Assembly (NCBI GenBank): GCA_016200745.1
Contig: JACQEF010000315.1
Span: 1-7,164, forward strand
Direction of reading: 5' to 3'
DNA from: Chloroflexota bacterium
GTDB lineage: Bacteria > Chloroflexota > Limnocylindria > Limnocylindrales > CSP1-4
DNA length: 7,164 nucleotides
The notes beneath the pieces were generated by a model that made no database searches, had not been told where the DNA came from, and saw nothing but the letters and a program-made list of their open reading frames with translations. How positions within the stretch are numbered: position 1 is the first letter of the stretch; the number at the start of each line of letters is the position of its first letter. This document shows, piece by piece, positions 1 to 5,447 of the stretch. A program made the position numbers and the translations under genes.

Positions 1-2
1 CG

Positions 3-1346
3 GTGGCGATGGGCGGCGCGACCGTCGCGATGCCCATGCCGGACCTTCGCGTCCCGACGACCGACCGGAACGCCGCACCGGCCTGGGAGCCGGACGCGCG
101 CGACCGCCGACCCGGGCGGCAGTCCACGGCACCGTCGCCGCGGCCGTCCGGGCGCGGCGGGCTGCGGCTGCCGCTGGTCGTTGCCCTCGCGGTGCTCGGG
201 CTGGTCGTGCTCGTCGGCGGCGTCGGCGCCTACGTGCTGCTGCCGTCGGCGACGATCGTGGTCACGCCGCGGCCGGAGGCGCTCTCGCCGCTGACCCTCA
301 CCATCAGGGCCGACCCGGCCGCCACCCAGGCCGACCCCGCAACGCTGGTCGTTCCGGCCGTCACGGTGCCGATCGACGTGTCCGTCACGGACACCTTCCA
401 GGCGACCGGGAAACGCGTCGAGGAGACGAAGGCGACCGGCCAGGTCCGCTTCTCGAACCTCGATTTCCTGCGTACGAACACCGTGCCCGGAGGGAGCATC
501 GTCAGCACCGGAGCCGGCGTGAAGTTCCGGACCAACTCGACGGTCACCGTGCCCAAAGCCGACCTCGTCGGGCTGACGGTCTTCCCCGGCCGTGCGACGG
601 TCGGCGTGACCGCGGTGGACGCGGGCCTGGCCGGTAACGTCGAGCCCAACACGATCGTGATCGTGCCCAAGGGCGAGGACCCACAGGCGCTCAAGGTCGT
701 CAACCCCGACGCGACCGGCGGCGGCAAGCACGACGAGTTCCCCAAGGTCGCCCAAGCCGACGTCGACGCGGCGCTCAAACAGCTGGGGACCGCCCTCGAC
801 GCCGCGTTCAAGGATCGGTTGACCGATCCGTCCATCGCGGGTACCGGCTCGACCGTCTTCCGCGACACCGCCGTACTCGGCAAGGCGACCCCGGACGTCG
901 ATCCGGCCACCCTGGTCGACAAGGAGATCACCGCGTTTCAGCTGGGATTGAGCGCAACGGGTACGGTGGTCACCGTGGATGAGTCCCCGATCGCCTCGCT
1001 CGCCGAACAGCGGTTCCGCTCCAGCGTGACGGCCGGTTACCAGCTCGTGGCCGGCTCGATCAAGGTCGACGTCGGCGCGGCCACGGTCACGGGACAGGTC
1101 GTCAGCTTCCCGGCGACGGCCACGGGCCAGCAGATCGCCACGCTTGATCCGGCCGAGCTCAGGCGGTTGGCGATGGGCAAGTCGCTGGCCGACGCCCGGG
1201 CGGCGCTTGCCGCGTACGGCGACGTCACCGTGACGGCCTGGCCGGACTGGGTCGGGACCATCCCCACGATCGACAGTCGCGTCAGCGTCTCGATCCAGGG
1301 CTCGGTGCCGGTCGAGACGCCCGGACCATCGGTCTCACCGTCGTGA
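3..1346 (+). CDS. Membrane-anchored baseplate J/gp47-like protein (5' end probably outside window)
   Basis: The frame is open from the window edge, so the true start may lie upstream. The first possible in-window start is GTG at 3, with ATGs at 9, 30 and 36, and none has a convincing ribosome binding site. Residues 1-53 are Pro/Arg/Ala-rich and probably cytoplasmic. One membrane helix spans about 55-80 and the rest should be outside the membrane. Residues about 143-225 resemble the baseplate J-like fold: ATGQVRFSN, then a VPGGSIVST and VKFRTNST stretch, then AVDAGLAGNVEPNTI. The C-terminus has a PDWVGTIPTIDSRVSVSI segment and a Ser/Pro-rich tail. No catalytic residues are recognised. In phages the J fold belongs to tail baseplates, but no tail gene is near and the gene is embedded in a housekeeping operon, so a cell-envelope role is inferred. 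Its TGA overlaps the ruvX GTG. The fold match was made by eye; the exact function is unknown. Confidence 0.75.
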   Translation: MAMGGATVAMPMPDLRVPTTDRNAAPAWEPDARDRRPGRQSTAPSPRPSGRGGLRLPLVVALAVLGLVVLVGGVGAYVLLPSATIVVTPRPEALSPLTLTIRADPAATQADPATLVVPAVTVPIDVSVTDTFQATGKRVEETKATGQVRFSNLDFLRTNTVPGGSIVSTGAGVKFRTNSTVTVPKADLVGLTVFPGRATVGVTAVDAGLAGNVEPNTIVIVPKGEDPQALKVVNPDATGGGKHDEFPKVAQADVDAALKQLGTALDAAFKDRLTDPSIAGTGSTVFRDTAVLGKATPDVDPATLVDKEITAFQLGLSATGTVVTVDESPIASLAEQRFRSSVTAGYQLVAGSIKVDVGAATVTGQVVSFPATATGQQIATLDPAELRRLAMGKSLADARAALAAYGDVTVTAWPDWVGTIPTIDSRVSVSIQGSVPVETPGPSVSPS

Positions 1347-1810
1347 CGAGGCTGCTCGGCATCGATCTCGGCGAGCGGCGGGTGGGTCTCGCGCTGGCGG
1401 ACCGGGACGGATCGGCGGCCCGACCGCTGGCGACGATCCGGCGGTCGTCCGGCCTGGAGGGCGACGTGACCGCGATCCGGATCATCGTCAACCGCTACGA
1501 GGTCGACGAGCTGGTCGTCGGCGATCCGCTCGAGGCCGGCGGCGACAATGGACCGCAGGCGACGATCACCCGCGCCTGGGCCGCGGCCGTCGGCGAGCGG
1601 CTGGGCCTGCCGGTCACCTTGCGCGACGAGCGGCTGTCGAGCCACGTCGCGGAGACCCGCCTCGGCCCGATGAAGCGCGGCCGGTCCGGTGGTCCCCCGA
1701 GCAAGACGCAACGCGACGCCTACCGGGCCCGGGTCGATCGCGAGGCGGCCGCGATCATCCTGCAGGACGAGCTCGACGCCCGGGCCGCCGCGGGCGGGAC
1801 CGCGTCGTGA
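1343..1810 (+). CDS. ruvX: Holliday junction resolvase-like protein RuvX (YqgF)
   Basis: This is a cytoplasmic RNase H-fold nuclease of the YqgF/RuvX family, linked to Holliday junction resolution and, in some bacteria, to processing of the 16S rRNA precursor. Its 155 residues are slightly above the usual 135-150. The family motifs are in order: GIDLGERRVGLALAD at 6-20 with acidic D8; VVGDPL at 58-63, where most members have a hydrophobic residue in place of D61; DERLSS at 95-100; and VDREAAAIILQDELD at 131-145 with D132. Between the last two motifs lies a basic Gly/Pro stretch (MKRGRSGGPPSK, 110-121), longer than in Escherichia coli YqgF. The GTG start overlaps the preceding TGA (GTGA), and the gene ends in another GTGA shared with mltG. 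No Shine-Dalgarno is visible, which suggests termination-reinitiation. The ruvX-mltG pairing is common in bacteria. Confidence 0.93.
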   Translation: MTRLLGIDLGERRVGLALADRDGSAARPLATIRRSSGLEGDVTAIRIIVNRYEVDELVVGDPLEAGGDNGPQATITRAWAAAVGERLGLPVTLRDERLSSHVAETRLGPMKRGRSGGPPSKTQRDAYRARVDREAAAIILQDELDARAAAGGTAS

Positions 1811-3180
1811 CCCTCCGATCCGGGCGCCGGCCGCGCGACCGCCACGAGCAGCAGGCCCGACCGTACGACGCCGACGCCTACGCCACCGAGACGTCGCGTG
1901 ACGAGGACGGGCCGCTGCGACCGCGCGGCGATCGGGGCGGATCCGGCCGGGGCGGGTTGACCGGCCTGGTGCGCTTCCTGGTCTTCGCGCTCGTGCTGGC
2001 GGCGATCGTGCTGATCGTGGCGTTCACGGCGCTTCGGCCGGCGGTGAACAGCCTGGTGCTCAGCGTGGCCGAGAACAACCCGGCGGCGCTCCAGCTGCCG
2101 TTCGTCAAGGACATCGTTCGCGAAGACCTGGGGACCGCGCTGACCGCGCCCGTGTCGTCGGATACGACCCAGGTCGAGTTCCTGGTCGAGCCCGGGGACA
2201 CGGCGCGCTCGATCGCGGACCGGCTGCAGTCGCAGGGGCTCCTCGGCGACAGCCGGGCGTTCGTGTTCATCGCCATCGATCGCCAGCTGACCGGGTCGCT
2301 CCAGCAGGGAACGTTCGTCCTGCGCCGGAACCTGACGCCAGACCAGCTGGTCACCGCGCTGCTCAACCCACCGGTCGTCAAGTACGTCGACATCCAGCTG
2401 CGGACAGGATTGCGTCTCGAGCAGGTGACCGCCAAGCTCGAGACCCTGACGGACCTCAAGCTGGACCCGGTGGCGTTCTACCGCCTCGTCAAGTCCCCGC
2501 CGGCGAGCCTGATCGACGACTACCCCTGGCTCAAGGCCATCCTGGCCGACGCGCCCGACGGCGCCTCGCTCGAGGGCTTCCTGTGGCCGTCGAGCTACCG
2601 GGTGCTGCCCGACACGACAGCCGAGGAGCTCGTCCGGCTGATGCTGGACAACTTCATCGCCAATGTCGGCGAGGAGCGCCTGAGCGTTCCGGCCGCGCGT
2701 GGCATGACCTTCTACCAGGTGATCGTGCTCGCCTCGATCGTCGAGCGCGAGGCGCAGCTCGACGAGGAGCGTCCGCTGATCGCCGGGGTCTACGCGAACC
2801 GGCTCAACCCCAAGATCTGGCCGCGCGGAGTCCTCGAGGCCGATCCGACGGTGATCTACGCCCACGACACGGCCGAGCTGGACAAGCTGCCCGTGCCCGA
2901 CTGGCTGCAGTACTCGTTCTGGGGCCCCATCGGCGGTGGTCTTGCGGATTACCCGCTTCCGGCGTCGCTGGCGGCCTACAACACCTATAGCCACAAGGGA
3001 CTCCCGCCGGGTCCGCTGTGCACGCCGACGATCGCCTCGATCGATGCCGCGCTCGACCCCGACACGAGCACCGGCTATCTGTACTTCGTGGCCAAGGGTG
3101 ACGGGACGGGGAGCTCGGCCTTCGCCAAGACGTTCAAGGAGCACCAGGCCAACATCGCCAGGTACCTCAAGAAGCCGTGA
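1807..3180 (+). CDS. mltG: Endolytic murein transglycosylase MltG (YceG-like)
   Basis: This is an inner-membrane lytic transglycosylase that cuts nascent peptidoglycan glycan strands and is thought to set strand length. Residues 1-50 form a charged, Arg/Asp/Gly-rich cytoplasmic tail, and a membrane helix spans about 53-75. A LysM-like subdomain covers about 121-190 (VEFLVEPGDTARSIADRL). The YceG catalytic domain follows, with EGFLWPSSYRV at 256-266, LASIVERE at 308-315 and EADPTVIY at 344-351. YNTYSHKGLPPGP follows at 391-403 and GYLYFVAKG at 423-431. By comparison with E. coli MltG (Glu218 in ASIVEKE), the catalytic acid should be E313. The 457 residues exceed E. coli's 340. The excess comes from the cytoplasmic tail and a longer linker at about 352-390 with the sequence FWGPIGGG. 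GTG start and TGA stop both sit in GTGA overlaps with the neighbouring genes. Confidence 0.95.
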   Translation: MTLRSGRRPRDRHEQQARPYDADAYATETSRDEDGPLRPRGDRGGSGRGGLTGLVRFLVFALVLAAIVLIVAFTALRPAVNSLVLSVAENNPAALQLPFVKDIVREDLGTALTAPVSSDTTQVEFLVEPGDTARSIADRLQSQGLLGDSRAFVFIAIDRQLTGSLQQGTFVLRRNLTPDQLVTALLNPPVVKYVDIQLRTGLRLEQVTAKLETLTDLKLDPVAFYRLVKSPPASLIDDYPWLKAILADAPDGASLEGFLWPSSYRVLPDTTAEELVRLMLDNFIANVGEERLSVPAARGMTFYQVIVLASIVEREAQLDEERPLIAGVYANRLNPKIWPRGVLEADPTVIYAHDTAELDKLPVPDWLQYSFWGPIGGGLADYPLPASLAAYNTYSHKGLPPGPLCTPTIASIDAALDPDTSTGYLYFVAKGDGTGSSAFAKTFKEHQANIARYLKKP

Positions 3181-4424
3181 GCGAGCGCTCGAGCGGCGGC
3201 GCCAGGTCCCGGTCCTGGCCGTCGCCGGCCGACTTCGCCGCGCCGCCCGGCCCGGTGGAACGCGCCAGGTGGGAGGAAGCCGACCGGGCCGCCCGTCCGG
3301 CCCGCCTGGCGAGGCTCCGGGCTCGATTCGCCGACGCCGGCGTCGATGCCTACTTCGGCGTCCGGCGCGAACACATGCGCTACCTGACCGGCTTCAGCCT
3401 GGCCGAAGGCGAGGAGAAGGTGGCCGGCCAGTCCGGCCAGTTCCTGGTCACGGGCGACGAGGTCGTGGTCCTGGCCGATTCCCGATACACGATCCAGGTC
3501 GGTCGCGAGGCGCCGGAATCGCGGGTCTTCACCGCCTACAACGACCTGCCGGCGCGCTGGCCCGAGCTGCTCGCGTCGGCCGGGGCACGGCGGGTCGCGG
3601 TCGAGGCCGGGTTCGTGTCGCAGGCCACCTGGAGCCGGCTCGCGGCCGCCGCACCCGACGTCGACCTGGTCCCCGTCGAGGGATGGGTCGAGGCCGACCG
3701 AGCGACCAAGGAGCCGGCCGAGCTCGCCCGCGTGGCGGCCGCCTGCGCCGTCGCCGATCGCGCCCTGGCCGCCTTGCTGCCCGAGATCCGGACCGGGCTG
3801 ACCGAGCACGCTCTCGCGCTGCGGCTCGAGTGGCTGATCCGGACCGGCGGCGCCGAGGCGCTCGCCTTCGACGTCGCCTGCCTGGCCGGTCCGGAGGCGG
3901 CGCTGCCACACGGCTCGCCCGGCGACCGGCCGATCCTCGACGGGACCGTGCTGCTGTTCGACTTCGGCGCGCAGGTTGCCGGGTATCGGAGCGACATGAC
4001 GCGGACGCTGTTCGTCGGCGAGCCGGCCGGGCGCGACCTCGACATCTACCGGCTGGTCGCGACCGCGCAGTCGAGCGCGATCGACTGGGTCGCGGCGGCC
4101 GTCAGCACTGGCACCGGGCCGCTGCCGACCGGCCGCGCGGTCGACGCCGCCGCCCGCAACGTCATCGAGGCGGCGGGTCACGGCGAACGGTTCGGCCACG
4201 GCACTGGGCACGGGATCGGCCTGGCGACCCACGAATTGCCGTCGCTCGGCAAGTTCGCCCCGGACGTGCCGTTGCCCAGTCCGACGGTCTTCTCCGTTGA
4301 GCCCGGCATCTATCTCGAGGGCGAGATGGGCGTCCGGATCGAGGACCTGGTCCTGCTCGACGCGAGCGCCCGTCGCCTGGAACGGCTGACCAGGTTCCCC
4401 CGGGAGGCTCTCGTCGTCGGATAG
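3177..4424 (+). CDS. M24 family Xaa-Pro peptidase (aminopeptidase P / prolidase type)
   Basis: This is a cytoplasmic dinuclear metallopeptidase with the pita-bread fold that cleaves bonds involving proline at the second position. Residues 1-40 are low-complexity. A creatinase-type N-terminal domain runs about 41-170, and the M24 catalytic domain about 178-405. All five expected metal ligands are present: D262 (LLFDFG), D273 (YRSDMTRT), H345 (GHGTGHGIGL), E375 (FSVEPGIY) and E389 (VRIEDLVLL). H245 (LPHG) and H352 (THELP) match the usual accessory histidines. The 415 residues suit PepP or PepQ, and sequence alone does not decide whether it acts as aminopeptidase or dipeptidase, so no symbol is given. 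The GTG start is chosen because it overlaps the mltG stop as GTGA; GTG at 3255 (residue 27) is an alternative. It ends in TAG, so amber acts as a normal stop here. In many bacteria this gene sits just before efp. Confidence 0.93.
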   Translation: MSERSSGGARSRSWPSPADFAAPPGPVERARWEEADRAARPARLARLRARFADAGVDAYFGVRREHMRYLTGFSLAEGEEKVAGQSGQFLVTGDEVVVLADSRYTIQVGREAPESRVFTAYNDLPARWPELLASAGARRVAVEAGFVSQATWSRLAAAAPDVDLVPVEGWVEADRATKEPAELARVAAACAVADRALAALLPEIRTGLTEHALALRLEWLIRTGGAEALAFDVACLAGPEAALPHGSPGDRPILDGTVLLFDFGAQVAGYRSDMTRTLFVGEPAGRDLDIYRLVATAQSSAIDWVAAAVSTGTGPLPTGRAVDAAARNVIEAAGHGERFGHGTGHGIGLATHELPSLGKFAPDVPLPSPTVFSVEPGIYLEGEMGVRIEDLVLLDASARRLERLTRFPREALVVG

Positions 4425-4489
4425 GCGTGGCCGCTCGGAACGTCCGCGCGAAGGGGCCAGTTGGCACTCGATGGGCGAAGGCGAACCGC

Positions 4490-4495
4490 TATCGT
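4490..4495 (+). promoter_or_regulatory. Possible -10 element for the small membrane protein gene
   Basis: TATCGT fits a TANNNT -10 pattern and would place a transcription start near 4502, giving a leader of roughly 27 bases before the ATG at 4529. A TTGGCA at 4461-4466 looks like a -35 hexamer, but its 23-base spacing is too long for a standard sigma-70 promoter. No better -35 is visible. The 104-base gap between the peptidase stop and this gene is the first real gap after the coupled four-gene block, which makes a promoter here plausible but not shown. Confidence 0.3.
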
Positions 4496-4514
4496 GGTGG
4501 CAGGCCGCGACTTC

Positions 4515-4519
4515 GGGAG
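4515..4519 (+). promoter_or_regulatory. Ribosome binding site that decides the ATG 4529 start
   Basis: GGGAG lies 9 bases before ATG 4529. It supports that start over the GTG at 4427, which is in the same frame but lies upstream of any likely promoter and would add 34 residues unlike the hydrophobic body. Confidence 0.6.
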
Positions 4520-4528
4520 TCTGCATTC

Positions 4529-4753
4529 ATGCCCGTGCTGCGCCGTCTCAAGATCGCCGCCGTCTCGGTCCTGCTGGCCGTGTTCGCGATGGCAATGGTG
4601 GGAGGCATGGTCCTTCCGCTGATCGGCGTCCCGCTCACGCCGACACCGACGCTGACAGTGACGCCGAGCGGGATCGCCGAAACGATGATCGCGCTCGTTC
4701 TCGCCGTCCTGATCTACCGGGACATCGTGCGGCGCGAGCGGCGGGGGGTCTGA
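4529..4753 (+). CDS. Small two-helix membrane protein, unknown function
   Basis: This 74-residue protein is not recognised as any named family. A basic N-terminus (RRLK at 5-8) precedes a membrane helix at about 9-33. A Thr/Pro linker with alternating prolines (TPTPTLTVTP, 37-46) is followed by a second helix at about 49-66 and a strongly basic C-terminus (RRERR, 68-72). By the positive-inside rule both ends should be cytoplasmic, with the Thr/Pro linker outside. ATG 4529 is preferred because of the GGGAG 9 bases upstream; a longer GTG 4427 form is possible but unlikely. It lies between the M24 peptidase gene and efp, with gaps on both sides. It may be a lineage-specific accessory membrane protein; nothing in the sequence ties it to translation or peptidase function. 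The hydrophobic pattern and codon bias support it being real. Confidence 0.6.
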   Translation: MPVLRRLKIAAVSVLLAVFAMAMVGGMVLPLIGVPLTPTPTLTVTPSGIAETMIALVLAVLIYRDIVRRERRGV

Positions 4754-4767
4754 TCCTCCGGCCCCCG
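4742..4767 (+). terminator. GC-rich hairpin across the stop codon, weak terminator candidate
   Basis: CGGGGG at 4742-4747 can pair with CCCCCG at 4762-4767 around a 14-base loop that contains the TGA stop of the small membrane protein gene. There is no T-run after it, so it is not a canonical intrinsic terminator. It could slow polymerase or insulate the efp promoter just downstream, or be a chance product of GC-rich sequence. Confidence 0.22.
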
Positions 4768-4792
4768 TCTCGAGGCTGCCGCGGCGGTCGGA

Positions 4793-4798
4793 TACAAT
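4793..4798 (+). promoter_or_regulatory. Likely -10 element of the efp promoter
   Basis: TACAAT within GGATACAATCG is a near-perfect -10 hexamer and stands out in otherwise very GC-rich sequence. It would put the transcription start near 4805, leaving a leader of about 78 bases before the efp ATG. At a 17-base spacing the -35 position (4770-4775) reads TCGAGG and is poor. This leader carries the 16-codon frame at 4836-4886 and a small CGGAT/ATCCG inverted repeat at 4818-4834. Confidence 0.5.
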
Positions 4799-4835
4799 CG
4801 CGGCTCGACCCCGCAGACGGATACCCGGCATCCGC

Positions 4836-4886
4836 ATGTCAGCATCGCGGACCGTCGCCGTTCACCGCAGGAGCCCACCCGCATGA
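4836..4886 (+). CDS. Candidate efp leader peptide ending Ser-Pro-Pro-Ala (uORF)
   Basis: An ATG-initiated frame of 16 codons reads MSASRTVAVHRRSPPA and stops with TGA at 4884-4886. That TGA overlaps the efp ATG (4883-4885) as ATGA. The efp Shine-Dalgarno lies inside codons 12-13. The Pro-Pro pair is at codons 14-15, immediately before the efp start. EF-P is known to rescue ribosomes stalled at consecutive prolines, so translation of this frame could sense EF-P activity and adjust efp initiation. Against it: no good Shine-Dalgarno precedes ATG 4836, the frame is very short, and PP is common in high-GC translations. It is listed as a candidate only; the reading frame is seen, the function is inferred. 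Confidence 0.25.
   Translation: MSASRTVAVHRRSPPA
4869..4873 (+). promoter_or_regulatory. efp ribosome binding site
   Basis: AGGAG ends 9 bases before ATG 4883, a good match and acceptable spacing. It fixes the efp start. It falls inside codons 12-13 of the short upstream frame, so a ribosome translating or paused on that frame would cover it. Confidence 0.7.
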
Positions 4887-5440
4887 TCAGCACCGGCGAA
4901 CTCAAGAAGGGCGTGGCCATCGAGCTCGACGGCGAGCTCTGGCAGATCCTCGACTACCACCACATCAAGATGGGTCGTGGCTCCGCCCAGGTCCGGATCA
5001 CGCTCCGCAACATCAAGCGCGGCCAGACGGTCGAGCGGTCGTTCCAGGCGGGGACCAAGTGGCCGCGCGCGTCGATGGAGAAGCGTCCGGTCCAGTTCCT
5101 CTACCGCGACGACAGCGACTACCACTTCATGGACACCGACACGTACGACCAGTTCGTGCTCAGCGGCGAGCAGCTCGGCGACACCGCGCCGTACCTGAAG
5201 GACGGGATGACCCTCGACCGGACGAGCTACCAGGGCGAGACGATCGGGGTGGAGCTGCCGGTGACGGTCGACCTCGCGGTGGTCGACACCGAGCCCGGGT
5301 TCGCCGGCGACACCCAGTCGGGCGCGCGGAAGCCCGCCACGACTGAGACGGGGCTGGTCGTCCAGGTCCCGATCTTCGTGGAGCCAGGCGACACGATCCG
5401 GATCGACACCCGGACCGGGGAATACCAGACCCGCGTCTGA
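4883..5440 (+). CDS. efp: Translation elongation factor P, Arg32 type
   Basis: EF-P binds between the ribosomal P and E sites and helps peptide-bond formation at consecutive prolines. The 185 residues match the usual length (E. coli 188). Domain I (KOW-like) spans about 1-62, and two OB-fold domains lie at about 66-125 and 130-185. The C-terminal family signature is intact: KPATTETGLVVQVP followed by FVEPGD. The conserved GEYQTRV end is present. At the tip of the domain I loop, E. coli has PGKGQA with modified Lys34; here the equivalent is MGRGSA at 30-35 with Arg at position 32. Arg at this place is known from EF-Ps rhamnosylated by EarP, but no earP or other modification gene is in this window. 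The start is fixed by AGGAG 9 bases upstream. A promoter-like TACAAT precedes it, and xseA begins 7 bases after its stop. Confidence 0.97.
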   Translation: MISTGELKKGVAIELDGELWQILDYHHIKMGRGSAQVRITLRNIKRGQTVERSFQAGTKWPRASMEKRPVQFLYRDDSDYHFMDTDTYDQFVLSGEQLGDTAPYLKDGMTLDRTSYQGETIGVELPVTVDLAVVDTEPGFAGDTQSGARKPATTETGLVVQVPIFVEPGDTIRIDTRTGEYQTRV

Positions 5441-5447
5441 CCGCCGG

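Noticed and set aside
3..1346. Prophage or tailocin remnant suggested by the baseplate J-like fold
   Set aside because: No other phage gene, integrase or attachment repeat is present. The gene has a membrane anchor and is coupled to ruvX.
1720..3144. 474-codon open frame on the minus strand opposite mltG
   Set aside because: It mirrors the strong third-position G/C bias of mltG. The translation is Arg/Gln/Val-rich with no domain, while the + strand has clear MltG motifs throughout.
4428..4459. TGGCC/GGCCA inverted repeat after the peptidase gene as a terminator
   Set aside because: Only 5 base pairs with a 22-base loop and no T-run, which is expected by chance in GC-rich sequence.
3075..4526. 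483-codon minus-strand frame opposite the M24 peptidase gene
   Set aside because: Shadow of a well-supported metallopeptidase gene with all metal ligands. The minus translation is low-complexity and shows no family motif.
4427..4528. Extended GTG 4427 start for the two-helix protein
   Set aside because: The extra 34 residues are basic and featureless, lie over a possible promoter, and have no ribosome binding site, whereas ATG 4529 has GGGAG at 9 bases.
4818..4834. CGGAT/ATCCG hairpin in the efp leader as a riboswitch or attenuator
   Set aside because: Five base pairs with a 7-base loop is too small for a riboswitch, and no terminator follows. It is noted only as a possible minor leader structure.
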